This document shows, one piece after another, positions 39,741 through 49,783 of a stretch of 64,000 nt of DNA (positions are counted from its first letter, which is position 1; each line of letters starts with the position of its first letter). The notes beneath the pieces are model-generated. The model worked only from the letters and a program-made list of their open reading frames with translations. It made no database searches and was not told the origin of the DNA. Source of the stretch: Sinohyriopsis cumingii (Eukaryota; Mollusca; Bivalvia; Unionida; Unionidae); assembly GCA_028554795.2 (NCBI GenBank), contig CM068824.1, positions 161,522,130-161,586,129 of the forward strand, written 5' to 3'. A program made the position numbers and the translations under genes.

Positions 39741-42700
39741 ATGAAACGATCCAATTCATCTGAGAAGAAAGAAGAAAGTAAGAGGCAGAAACGTGATCTA
39801 TCGCCTCGTACCAGGGCTGAAGCTTGGCACAAATTCATGCCAGCGATTTTGAAGAGGACATGAGTGAACCAGAATCAAACCCTCTAAACAAAGTTCACCA
39901 CCCTTAGTCAACCCTGAAAAGTACTATGACATTCGAGAGACGGAAAAGCGTCCCTCTAGAAAATTTAGAACCACGGCTTACAAATACACGGTGAAGTTTA
40001 AAGATTTCAAGTCCGAAGTACCGTTAGAGAAAGCAGAAGGGTTCATCACCGAGATGTGGGATTCTTTGCTCACCACACTCAAGCGACAATGTCAACCTAA
40101 AGAAGACGATCGCTTGAGACTTTCCATACATCACGACGGCTTGAAATCCCCTGTTTGGATCGAGTTTAGCAGCCCTGCAGAATTAACCGATTCCAAAGTC
40201 ATGGACAAGATTCAACACGTGCAACAATCTAATGACCAGTTTGACATCACCGATGGAAAAGCCACACTGGACATGACCCACGTCTCTCCTCCTCAAGGGA
40301 CTGGACGCTAAAAGATCTTATTGGTGAACGACCTTCGCAGCACCAAAAAGAGTCTCGTCCGAATTAACAACCCTCAAGACCAGATGTGTTTAGCCCGAGC
40401 CATCGTAGTGGGATGAACCTATGCCAACAAGAACGACACGGTAGAATGGAAAAGAGCCTGGAAAACTATTCAAAAATCGGACCAAGCCAAACAACGAAAC
40501 GAAGCAGAACTCCTGTTACAACAAGCCGGCCTGTCCAAAGACACACCCTGTGGCATTCCTGAAATGCAAAAATTGTAAGATGCCCTAGCTCCACGCTACA
40601 CTTTGAAAGTGCACCCTCAAGAAATGCGTGGGCCTCTATTGTTTCGAGGGAAAGACTTTAAGGATGGAAAATACATTCGTGTCTATCATCACGATGAACA
40701 TTTCGATACCATTAATAGCATCACCGGATTCCTGGGATATGTTCATTATTGTGAGAAATGTGACTATGGCTATAACAATCGAGAGCAACACAAGCATTGT
40801 GGATTGAAATGCTCAGGATGTTTGGCCTCTCAACCCTGTCTGAGCGAAGGGCAAGAACCAGTGCATTGTCCAGCTTGTCAGCGCACGTTTGTCAGCCCTG
40901 CCTGTTACCAACAACATCTGAAATGTGCTTGTCAACTCCTGAGATTGTGCCCTACCTGTGGACAAGGCCTATGTACCAACAGTGCCAAGGCCCAGGTATG
41001 TCGAGGAAAGAAAAAATGTCACATTTGTCACCACATCGTGGACTTGGAACACCAATGCTTTGTGCAAAAATACCAACCCAAACCAGAGAAAGAGGACGGT
41101 CACAAGAAGAAAGGCAATTTCATCTTTTTCGATTTCGAATGCATGCAAGAGACCGGCATTCACATTCCTAATTTCTGCGTGGCTCATCGAGCGTGCGAAA
41201 AGTGCATTCAAGAATATATTTTCAGTCATTGCCCTCACTGCAGTAAGATTCCTGGAGGGCGTGAAAAAATCTTTCGAGGACCCAACACGCTAGCCGATTT
41301 CGCTCGATGGGTCTTAAACCCCATCGACAAGACGTGGAGCCAAGAGGACATCGAACGTTATCGAGATTGTCATTGCCATACCACGGTGATGGCTCACAAT
41401 TTCTCCGGATACGATGGACAGTTTCTTTTGAGATACTATACGGAACATGGCACCGAACGTCCTAAAGTGACTTTGAACGGAGCCAAAATCATTTTCATGC
41501 AAGTGGGACAAGTACAGTTTAAAGATTCGATGAGTTACTTGGCCATGCCTTTGAGCCGAATGCCTAAAACGTTTGGAATGACAGATATGGTTAAAGGGTA
41601 CTTTCCACACATTTTCAATACGGAAGCCAATCAACATGCCGTTCTACCCATTTACCTGAGACTCACTATTACGACCCTGACAACATGCGTACCGAACAAC
41701 GAGAAGCTTTCTACGCTTGGTACCAGGCTCACGCCTCGGACCCTTTCGACTGTCAGGAAGAAATGCTATAGTATTGTCGTTCCGACGTGGACATTTTACG
41801 TCGATGCTGTGGAAAATTTCGAGAACTGTTCATGGAACACGGAGGGGTCGATCCTTTGAAAGAAGCTTGCACCATTGCCAAAGCCTGTTCCTTAGCGTAC
41901 AGGCAACGATTCATGCCTGAAAACACCGTGGCTGTCATCAGTCCTCAAACGACCAACTATGTCAAACGTCAATACTCGGTCAAAGCCCTACGTTGGTTAC
42001 GTTACTTGTGCGACAAGGAAGACAAATGGATTCAGCTTGCCCGCAACGGAGGGGGCGAAAAGACCATCGGAATACATTCGGTCGATGGCTGGGACTTAGA
42101 AAACCCCAAGATCGTGTACGAGTTTAACGGTTGCTTATTTCACTGATGCCCCGTCTGCTACCCTGACCGCGGCACTAAAAATCAGTTTTTACAACTAACC
42201 ATGGAAGACTGGTACCAGGACACTTGTCAGTGACGCCTAAAGTTAGAACAGGAAGGATACCAAGTGGTGGAAATGTGGGAACACGAGTACGACCACCGTT
42301 TGAAAACCGATCCTGAGTTTAAACGCCTCGTGGAAAGTTACCAGTTCATGGACCCCCTGAACCCGAGGGATAGTTTGTACGGAGGAAGGACCAATGCCAC
42401 TGTTTGCTGTACCAAGCCGACGAAGAGAAAGGAGAAGAAATCAAATACTTGGACGTGTGTTCGCTGTATCCCTACGTGTGCAAATATTGTCGCTTTCCTG
42501 CAGGGCACCGACAATTGTTCACCGAACACATCGACCTTAAAAACATTCGACAATACGAAGGCTTGATCAAGTACAAAGTTTTGCTTCCCACGAATCTATA
42601 CCATCCCGTCTTACCTCACCATTGCCAAGGCAGACTGATGTTTCCTTTGTGCCGTACTTGTGCCGAAACGTGCAACCAAGACCAACCTTGTCAGCACACC

Positions 42701-43430
42701 CAGGAAGGACGGGCCTTGACGGGGACGTGGGTCAGCGTAGAATTGTTCAAAGCTTTGGACATGGGATATCAACTGTTAGAAGTGTACGAAATTTATCACT
42801 TTCCCAAGACACAACAATACCACAAGGGTGACCCCACGCAGAAAGGGATTTTCGCAGACTACGTGGATGCCTTTTTGAAACTGAAGCAAGAAGCCAGTGG
42901 CTATCCTTCCTGGTGTCACACTCCCGAAGACCAAATACAATTCAATGAGAAATACTTTAGACCACATCGAGAAAAACGAAGGCAGGCGATCGTTTGCCAA
43001 AGTGATGTTAAATTGCTTGTGGGGAAAAATGGCACAACGACCGTGTTTACCCAAGACGGAGTATTTGACAGAACCTTCCCGCTACTTTCAGATGATTCAC
43101 GACAAAACCAAATTCATGAAACACGTGGACGTCGTTCGAGAGGATTTGATCTTGGTCAATTACGAAGAAGATCTGGACTTTGTACAAGACGACCCTTTTG
43201 GAAATGTCATCATTGCGGCTTACGTGACAGCTCATGCTCGTTTAAAATTGTACGAAGCTTTAGAACTGTTAAGGGAACGCGTCCTGTACTTTGACACGGA
43301 CAGTTGCATTTACATCCATCACCCGAGTCAACAGCACCCTGACATCGAAGGAGACCGTTTAGGAGCCTGGACAGACGAGCACCCCGACGATAAGATTCTA
43401 AGTTTCGTCAGTGGCGGTCCCAAAAATTAG
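39741..43430 (+). pseudogene. polB: Protein-primed family B DNA polymerase, broken
   Basis: Replicates the linear element using a terminal-protein primer. A lysine-rich N-terminus is followed by a Cys/His-rich region (40740-41060, several CxxC pairs), the exonuclease motifs 'FFDFECMQ' (Exo I, ~41130), 'HNFSGYDGQF' (Exo II, ~41400) and 'YCRSDVDIL' (Exo III, ~41775). Then come polymerase motif A 'YLDVCSLYPYV' (~42450), motif B 'KVMLNCLWGKMAQR' (~43000) and motif C 'YFDTDSCIYIH' (~43290), ending near 'FVSGGPKN'. All catalytic residues remain, but there are about five frameshifts (near 39835, 39890, 41700, 42400, 42965) and stops at 40309, ~40416, ~40576, 41772, 42145, 42231 and 43428. The region after motif C is short and unrecognised, so the C-terminus may also be lost. 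Confidence 0.93.
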
Positions 43431-43713
43431 TTTAGACAGGCACAATTCAAGTTTGGGGCTTCTGAAGTAGAATGCTATTGTGAGCCTTGCGATGGGAACG
43501 AGGCTGTACGCTGTGACCTTAAAGCATCATGGGAACTTTGTTCTCACTACCCCTATCATGGAAAGTGATGCTGTGCGTGCCAAACCTGAGGGGTGCGAAA
43601 GCGATGCCTTTCGTCCTCTTGGACACTTTACTGGGTCTTGTTTTAAAGGTGGATGTTCACCTTCACGTCTACCCTCCTATGGATGTCATCCAGCCCTGAG
43701 CAAACTCCTGTCC

Positions 43714-44025
43714 ATGTCACCCATCCCTCATCGAAACGAACCTGTGAAAGACGAATATTCGTTCCCTGTGCGTTTGTCGGAATACTGTGACTTTGAAAAT
43801 TGTCTTCAATCGTTCAAAGGAAAATGGCCTAAGTATCTGGGAGGTCCGACCCCCGAAGAATTAGCCAGAGTCGGATTGTTCTACTTGGGCGAAGGAGATA
43901 AAGTCAAGTGCTTCAGTTGCGGTGTTTCACTTCACCACTGGGAACCACAAGATTCGGCCTACCTAGAACATGCTCGTTGGTCACCGAATTGTCATTACTT
44001 ACCTTTAGTGGGACCGAGACATTGA
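43714..44025 (+). CDS. BIR-domain (inhibitor-of-apoptosis-like) protein
   Basis: 103 residues from the ATG at 43714. A single BIR domain spans ~residues 30-98 with the exact C-x2-C-x16-H-x6-C zinc site (C66, C69, H86, C93) and flanking 'ELARVGLFYLGEGDKVKCF' and 'HHWEPQDSAYLEHARW' blocks. BIR proteins bind caspases or pro-apoptotic peptides; there is no RING or CARD here, so it would act by binding rather than ubiquitylation. The frame is open upstream to 43480 but that part shows no domain. Likely captured from an animal host or a large DNA virus and used to keep infected cells alive (inference). Intact, and 11 bp before the next gene. Confidence 0.85.
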   Translation: MSPIPHRNEPVKDEYSFPVRLSEYCDFENCLQSFKGKWPKYLGGPTPEELARVGLFYLGEGDKVKCFSCGVSLHHWEPQDSAYLEHARWSPNCHYLPLVGPRH

Positions 44026-44036
44026 AGTAACTTACC

Positions 44037-44426
44037 ATGTCGTTGAAGAAGAAACCAGATTGGTTAGGAGTCAAATGTTGGACATCACCGAGACCAGTAT
44101 TTAAACTTCATTTCAAATACGATATTGAATCATTACCTAAGGAACTGCAAGAGAAGATTTACAAGGAAGTTTGCCAGGGGTTTGCCAGAGTGAAATCTCA
44201 ATGGGTAACTGTAGAACTTTTGTGCCGAGAAATTCACAAGAGGAAAGTGAAAAAAGTCAACCAGTGTGTTAGATTTCTCTGGGTCAAGTGTGCATTCATC
44301 CTATTATATCACTCAAGACCGTTTACATCAAAAGAATTCATTGCGATTCTTGGACGTTACCCTGAATGGCAGTGGTCAGAAATTACTCACTATGTGGATT
44401 ACTTTTGCTCCGGGAGAAGATTGTGA
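44037..44426 (+). CDS. Unrecognised helical protein A (LPxEL-IY motif)
   Basis: 129 residues, basic. Contains 'SLPKELQEKIYKEV' (~residues 32-45), shared with the next gene's 'ALPVELRERIYREL', so the two look like tandem paralogues. The motif resembles the first helix of F-box-like domains (LPxEL...I), but the rest does not match. Predicted mostly helical. Only 11 bp after the BIR gene and 21 bp before the next, with no TATA between, so the three may share a transcript. Function unknown; an apoptosis or ubiquitin link is only suggested by neighbours. Confidence 0.65.
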   Translation: MSLKKKPDWLGVKCWTSPRPVFKLHFKYDIESLPKELQEKIYKEVCQGFARVKSQWVTVELLCREIHKRKVKKVNQCVRFLWVKCAFILLYHSRPFTSKEFIAILGRYPEWQWSEITHYVDYFCSGRRL

Positions 44427-44447
44427 ATTGTACGGACTGACCTATTC

Positions 44448-44846
44448 ATGGATACTTTACAAGAGAACGTTCGTGCTTTGCCTGTGGAGTTGAGAGAACG
44501 CATTTACCGAGAACTGGTCAAAATACAAGTCAAACGTAAAGAACAATTGCATTGGTTACGTCACCAGCTCTTTAACCACTGGTACCTGAATGGTATAAGA
44601 GGACTGATTCGTCAGAAATTGTTTCAGTGGTCAGACCTTGTTCAACACTTTCAGTTAGTGAATGAACTAAATGTTAGTAATTTTGGTTACTTCGAGATTC
44701 ACCTAGCGCAACGTATTGAGGAAGACGAGTTAAAGGATTACCAACATATTTTACGTGGAACCTGCTTAGCGGAAGACGAAACATCTAAACAAACTTTGAA
44801 GTTTAGGTTACAGTTTGGAGCATTCAGATTCCCTACTGGAGAATGA
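44448..44846 (+). CDS. Unrecognised helical protein B, paralogue of A
   Basis: 132 residues. 'ALPVELRERIYREL' sits at residues ~10-23, followed by basic helices ('RKEQLHWLRHQLFNHWY') and an acidic stretch near residues 90-100. Similar in size and N-terminal motif to the upstream gene. No known family recognised. Confidence 0.6.
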   Translation: MDTLQENVRALPVELRERIYRELVKIQVKRKEQLHWLRHQLFNHWYLNGIRGLIRQKLFQWSDLVQHFQLVNELNVSNFGYFEIHLAQRIEEDELKDYQHILRGTCLAEDETSKQTLKFRLQFGAFRFPTGE

Positions 44847-44922
44847 AGATGTCTAGTTAGAAAGTACCTTTATTGCTTCCGAAACAAAGAGACTATAAAA
44901 TCAAGAATCCATGCCACGGCTT

Positions 44923-45353
44923 ATGTCACAAGTGATTGAACAGATTCCGTTGAAGGAACTCAATGACCATATTCAAACCGTGGATCATTACCATCAATTA
45001 TTACAAGAACTGTATCCAATCAATTTGGGACGACGCATAGTGTGTGTCTTAGTGACTTGTTTTCTGGGATTTCGTTTACCAGCCGATTCTTTGTGGGCTC
45101 TTTACGAGCAGTACTTACCCCCCCCCCCCCCCCCCCGGCCTTAAATGGTCACGAGAGACTCCTTTTGCTCAAAGCCTTGTGTTTTCATCTGGATACTTCT
45201 CGACACTCAACAGGAAAAAAGATTCGTGAACTTTTAGCTACCGAAGACGTGTATGACGATGTGTGTGTAGCTTGTGACTTACACCCCCACTGGACAGTTG
45301 TCCGTGCCTGGAAAAAAGGGGGTTTTGAGGCTTGGACCCAAGACGTGGCCTAG
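44923..45353 (+). pseudogene. Unrecognised helical protein C, frameshifted at a 19-C tract
   Basis: Opens at ATG 44911 or 44923. TATAAAA at 44894-44900 favours 44923 or later. The first ~65 residues are all-helical ('HHQLLQELYPINLGRRIV' region); then a run of 19 C (45118-45136) throws the frame, and the sequence continues in another frame with 'LLLLKALCFHLDTSRHSTGK' and 'ELLATEDVYDDVCVACDLHP' to a stop at 45353. Six-helix-like spacing could suit a death-fold domain, which would fit beside a BIR gene, but no signature residue proves it. The C tract could also be a sequencing length error. Confidence 0.5.
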
Positions 45354-45354
45354 T

Positions 45355-45639
45355 ATGCACGAGAGTTGTTCAAGGAAAAAAGTCACTTTTCAACCTGTGT
45401 TAATGACAGTACCAGAAGAACCCGTCACCCAGGACAGGACTGTCGTGGACATCCCTGAAAGACCCTTTCGGGAGGACACTTGTGTGACCTTACCCAATAT
45501 AGAACTGGTCAGAACATTACCCAAAACATGTTGTACAGATGGTTATCATGTGCATTTTATCGTTGTACTTAAGCCTTTGGCTTTTATGTATTTTTGTCTT
45601 TCGCATTCATATTTCAAACATTCAATAAACGTGTTCTGA
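45355..45639 (+). CDS. Small frame with KKVTF motif, uncertain
   Basis: 94 residues from the ATG at 45355, two bases after the previous stop. The first half is polar with 'RKKVTFQPV', a match to the RVxF docking motif for protein phosphatase 1. The second half is hydrophobic. The frame runs through the AATAAA at 45624, so its last residues overlap the polyadenylation signal, which weakens the case for this stop. Unrecognised. Confidence 0.35.
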   Translation: MHESCSRKKVTFQPVLMTVPEEPVTQDRTVVDIPERPFREDTCVTLPNIELVRTLPKTCCTDGYHVHFIVVLKPLAFMYFCLSHSYFKHSINVF

Positions 45640-45653
45640 AAAAGTATATAAAT
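45624..45653 (+). promoter_or_regulatory. AATAAA polyadenylation signal followed by the ATPase TATA box
   Basis: AATAAA at 45624-45629 would end the upstream transcripts. TATATAAAT at 45645-45653 lies 48 nt before the ATPase ATG. Termination and initiation signals are only 15 bp apart. Confidence 0.65.
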
Positions 45654-45700
45654 TCTTGTCTTGTTTGTTTTTGTGTCACAAGTGACATTTTCCTAACACT

Positions 45701-46429
45701 ATGGCTACCTGAGCTGTCTCTGCTCCCTCTTCCTCTACTGTCAAAGTCATCGACGAACACTTAGATCGTGCCAGTTGGGAGGCTTTGTATCTTCGCCATC
45801 CCTTTAACATGCTCATTGCTGGACCTAGCGGTTCAGGCAAAACCGAATTCGTCAAACGTTTGATCGAACATAAACATCATTTGATCGATCGTCCACCTCA
45901 ACGCATCGTGTGGTGTTACAAAGAGTGGCAATCGGCGTACAGCCTCTTGCGAGAAAGTCAAGGCGATTCCATCGTGTTTGTGGAAGGCATTCCTAAAGAA
46001 GACGACAGCATCGTCTCTGACTCCCGTCAAACCCATTTGGTCATTTTCGACGACATGTTAGGAGAAGACGAAGAAGAAATTAAACTGTGGTTCACGCGCA
46101 AAGGGCATCACCGTAATGCCAGTGTCGTTTACATCACCCAAAATTTGTTTCAACAAAGTAAAGCCCATCGCACCATCAGTGTCAATGCGCATTACGTGGT
46201 CTTGTTTAAAAGCCCTCGAGATAAATCGCAAGTGCAAGTCTTAGCCAAACAGTTAGGAACGCCTTGGCTGACTCAGGCGTACGACGATGCCACTCAAACT
46301 CCACACGCCTATTTACTCGTCGATTTGAAACCTACGACTCCCGATGATTTGCGATTTCGTACCCACTTGTTTCACCACTGGTGCCAAGACGGAGGGCCTG
46401 TCCTGTACACGTCTCCATCATCGACTTAA
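45701..46429 (+). pseudogene. Packaging ATPase (A32/FtsK-HerA type) with stop at codon 4
   Basis: Motor that pumps the genome into the capsid. Walker A 'AGPSGSGKT' lies at ~residues 40-48, Walker B 'HLVIFDDML' near 113-120 and the sensor-like 'VVYITQNLF' after it; ~240 residues is typical of Polinton ATPases. From the TATA-positioned ATG at 45701 the fourth codon is TGA, and the remainder is open without lesion. An internal start at the leucine/methionine region near 45785-45809 would keep Walker A, so residual translation is conceivable. The first in-frame codons after the stop are clearly part of the protein. Confidence 0.92.
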
Positions 46430-46496
46430 CTTCACTCAACAAAAAAAAATCTATAAAATCCTCAGACACTTTTCGTCTGTCTCACACAGTTTGAAC

Positions 46497-47471
46497 ATGA
46501 CGTCCCTTCAGTCACATCTTCCCGTCAAATTGATTCGTGCCTTGTATGGTATCAGTCGAGAAAAAAATCCACAAATACGAGCTCGTGTCTTAGAACCTAG
46601 TCTCAAAGAAGTCTTACGATGGTTCACGGTGACAGCACGTCAATTACTGCAAGGGATCATTCAGATTACTCATGAAACCAGACGCTTTTTTCATCGAAAC
46701 AAAGTCGCTTTGACCCAACTGGCCAATCCCCGCATCGACACTCAAACCAAAAAACAAATCATTTTGAAACCTGGAGGGAGCGGTACTCTAGGAGGGGTCA
46801 TCATTCGCTCTCTCTTAAGATGGGATCCTAATGCTCCCAAAGTTCTTCCCAAGAAAAAAGAAGTCAAACGAAGCTCGAAGAAGAAGAAAAAGAGCCACGG
46901 TGGCAAGACCAGGTCCCCAAGGAGAAACGTGTCTCCAAGAACTTCTCCAGTGGCAGGACCCTCCTCTTACCAGACACCACCCCGCAAAAAGAAAAGCCCC
47001 CAGAAAAAGAAACAGAGAAGAAGTCCCCAGAAAAAGAAAAGCGCACAGAAGAAAACTAGTCGCAAGATATGCACTTCAACCAGGACGCAACGTTACACTC
47101 GCAAACCACGACCTGTCACGACGGTGACCGCGTCTCCGGTAGCCTCAGGTTCAGTCACTTCTCCGTTGATGACACCAAGAACTGAAAAGTACTTGGAGAC
47201 GTTGAATCACACCAAGAACGTGTCCGTTGATGACCCCAAGAACTTCCCCAGTGGCAGGACCCTCCAATTTAGCGGCAGTGGCCGCTGCTCACAAAGTACC
47301 TTCTCCCAAAATCAAAGACAAGAGAGATCGGGCATGTTACAAAGTTTACTGGATTTGTCCAAGCAAGAACTGGCTCGATTTAGTTCGTTGCGTACCCCTG
47401 CAGGACGTGTCATGCCTGTCCTCAGGTTGATACGACGTAAAGACAATCAGTGGCGACGCGTTCCAGTATAA
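46497..47471 (+). CDS. Lysine-rich virion core-like protein
   Basis: 324 residues from the ATG at 46497, 39 nt after TATAAAA (46452-46458). The N-terminal ~95 residues are helical. A glycine-rich 'LKPGGSGTLGGVIIRSLL' follows, then ~150 residues of K/R/S/P repeats ('KKKSPQKKK' and similar; three 'RTSPVAGPSS'-like repeats) and a conserved tail 'SGMLQSLLDLSKQELARF'. Such composition suits a DNA-condensing core protein (inference). The tail and lysine block recur in the older relic, showing they are conserved parts. The reading frame is intact. Confidence 0.75.
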   Translation: MTSLQSHLPVKLIRALYGISREKNPQIRARVLEPSLKEVLRWFTVTARQLLQGIIQITHETRRFFHRNKVALTQLANPRIDTQTKKQIILKPGGSGTLGGVIIRSLLRWDPNAPKVLPKKKEVKRSSKKKKKSHGGKTRSPRRNVSPRTSPVAGPSSYQTPPRKKKSPQKKKQRRSPQKKKSAQKKTSRKICTSTRTQRYTRKPRPVTTVTASPVASGSVTSPLMTPRTEKYLETLNHTKNVSVDDPKNFPSGRTLQFSGSGRCSQSTFSQNQRQERSGMLQSLLDLSKQELARFSSLRTPAGRVMPVLRLIRRKDNQWRRVPV

Positions 47472-47531
47472 AAAAGGTCTGTGACTAAGTAGGGGTATCA
47501 GTGTTTTTGGTGCTGTTTTGGTGACTCAAAG

Positions 47532-47933
47532 ATGTCACCCTCCAGAAAACATCCCTCTTCTAAAACATAAGGAAAGAAAAGGAAAGGACTGCCTCCTCGT
47601 TTAGTCAAACATGGGGACATGTTATCTGTCCTGTCCAAAGCTTCTCCACCCCTACGAAAAAAACTCATTCAATCAGCCTCCAAAGAGGTCATCGATACCG
47701 TGTGCGAATGTTGTTTGAACGTGTTGAAAGGCACGATCCCTTTGTCCAAACACCAGAAACAATGCTTAGGCAAACATCGTCACGTTCTTCGCCAATTGGT
47801 TCAAAAGAAAATTCCCCTTCGTCAAAAAAAGAAGATGTTGGTTCAACGTGGAGGAATTTTACCCCTCTTGCTAGGCCCATTGCTGAAAGGAGTCTTGGGA
47901 ACCATGTTGGGAGGACTGGTGGGAGCAAGATAA
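47532..47933 (+). pseudogene. Small Polinton-conserved basic protein, stop at codon 13
   Basis: TATAAAAAA at 47467-47475 positions the start at the ATG at 47532. Codon 13 is TAA (47568), after which the frame is open to 47933. Core: 'LRKKLIQSASKEVIDTVCEC', 'CLNVLKGTIPLSKHQK' and a 'RGGILPLLLGPLLKGVLG' hydrophobic glycine-rich tail. This pattern is widespread in Polintons of many animals as I recall; an adenoviral pX-like role has been suggested for such small proteins, but I cannot confirm it. A relic copy lies at 27280-27554. An internal ATG at 47619 could still give a shorter product. Confidence 0.75.
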
Positions 47934-47981
47934 AAAGGCCCTCTGAAGTCCCAAGATCTCAGAATCGACCCCTGACATCCC

Positions 47982-48606
47982 ATGGAAGGACGAAAACTAG
48001 CTTTAGTTCCTTACAAACGATGGATGGAATACCATCGTTGGCAAGAACAACGCACCCCACATTTACCTCCCAATCCCCATTTGAGCAAATTGCCCCAGTT
48101 ACAAACACGAATTGCAGTCCTTGATGGATCACCAAGATTCGTCCGAAACAGAAAAATCGCAAAAGTACGGTCAACTCTTGCAACGACTTCAACTCTTTCA
48201 ACAGAAAGCTTTAGACGAAACAGTTCTACCCACTCTGAAAGATTTTAAGACCGTGATGAAAAGTCCAGCACCATCACCAGTACCACTACCACCACTACCA
48301 CTGACCAAGACAGAAAAAGGAGAAGAAGAGGAAGGGTTTCAAACTCCACCAGAAAAAGTACGCAAGTTAACAACACCACCTACCTCCAGAATTGGATGGA
48401 TTAAAAAGATGATGACCACCCCTTCTTCATCAGAAGAGAAAAAGAAGGTGAAGCCAGAAGTGAAACAAGAAAAAGTATCATCTGTTCAGAGATCCTCCTC
48501 CTCCTCCTCGACACCTATTGCCGGCCGCACACGCAAAGCATTACAATCCAAGAAAGTACCCCAGGAGAAAAAGAGTAGCATCTTCCAAGAGTGGGTGCCT
48601 TATTAA
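47982..48606 (+). pseudogene. Polinton-conserved protein of unknown function, one frameshift
   Basis: The N-terminal frame (47982 to ~48110, 'GRKLALVPYKRWMEYHRW') passes into the next frame (~48112-48606, 'DSSETEKSQKYGQLLQRLQL') after one length change near 48110. The domain with a 'YxQxLQRLxxF' motif is followed by a P/T/S/K-rich linker and a final basic segment ending 'FQEWVPY'. Similar arrangements occur in other Polintons by recall. A relic is at 27015-27290. Precedes integrase by 15 bp. Confidence 0.7.
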
Positions 48607-48621
48607 CACACAAACCAACAA

Positions 48622-49783
48622 ATGGAAGAAGTCTTAGCCAGCATTTACTACGATCCCTGCCATCCTGCAGGTTACGCAGGAGTTCAAAAATTGTATCGTG
48701 CTGCCAAAACTCGACTGAAAAGTCTCCGTTTACCTCAAGTGCAACGATGGTTACAAGAACAAGCTACCTACACCTAAACCCATTCGACGCAAGTTTTCCA
48801 GAAGTCGCACCCGAGTGGAAGACATCGATCATCAATGGCAAGCCGATTTAGCCGATGTCTCTCATTTGGCCAGCTACAATCGTGGCTACAAATATTTGTT
48901 TTGTGTCATCGACGTCTTTTCCAAATTTGCCTGGGTCGTGCCCTTGACTTCCAAATCGAGCAGTGATTTAGTGCGAGCCCTGCAATGGTTGTTGAAACAA
49001 AGCGGTCGTCACCCTCTTCGATGGCAAACGGACAAAGGCACCGAATTTCTGAACCAAGCTTTCCAAAAAGAATTAAAGAAACGTGACATTCATTTTTTTA
49101 CCACCGAGAATCCTGAAACCAAAGCCAGCATCGTGGAACGTTTTCAACGCACTTTGAAAGAACGCATGTGGAAATATTTTACGCATCAGTACACTCTGAA
49201 GAACATCGACATCTTACCACACCTGGTGCAAGCGTACAACCAATCTTACCATCGAAACATTGGACGTGCCCCGCAAGAAGTGACTCCCGACAACGAAGTG
49301 CTGATGTTTGAGCGCCTGTTTGGTGCGTCTCCGACGAGGGCTGTCCCCAAGAAAAGTGTAGTGTTGGACGTAGGAGATTGGGTACGCGTTGGCAAAACCA
49401 AACGCACTTTCGACAAAGGTTACTTACCTAACTGGACCACCGAATTGTTTCTTGTCACTGGACGAGTGCATGGTCGTCATCATGCCGTCTATAAATTGGA
49501 AGACATGAACGGAGAAGTGCTCAAAGGAACGTTTTATTTGCCCGAGTTACAACGTGTCACCAAAAAAGAAGACGACGTGTACGACATCGAAAGCATTCTC
49601 GAACGCAGAACCCGTAAAGTGGGCAAACGACGTGTCAAAGAAGTCAAAGTACGTTGGAAAGGATATCCGCCCAGTTTTGATTCTTGGATCGACGCTTCGC
49701 AAGTCATCGACTATAAAAAGCTTTGGAAAGTGTCAAAAAAAGTGTCACCATGGAATACCACAAAGCAGCTCGTCGCTTCTTGA
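48622..49783 (+). pseudogene. Polinton integrase (RVE) with C-terminal chromodomain, one frameshift
   Basis: Joins the TIR ends to host DNA, giving 6-bp duplications. The N-terminal part (48622-48774, 'YYDPCHPAGYAGVQKLYRA') ends at a TAA at 48775, but the next frame continues directly with 'PKPIRRKFSRSRTRVEDID'. Catalytic triad: D in 'WQADLADV' (~48845), D in 'QTDKGTEF' (~49031) and E in 'ASIVERFQRTL' (~49136), with 34 residues between the last two. A chromodomain follows (~49580-49730, 'VKVRWKGYPPSFDSWID'), which in other elements guides integration to histone marks. One lesion near 48770 inactivates it. Confidence 0.93.

Noticed and set aside
43480..43713. N-terminal extension of the BIR protein
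   Set aside because: The frame is open, but the part before the ATG at 43714 has no domain and begins with a non-ATG codon near the end of polB; the BIR domain is complete without it.
48591..48851. 86-residue frame at the start of integrase
   Set aside because: An out-of-frame shadow of the frameshifted integrase; the protein signal is in the other two frames.
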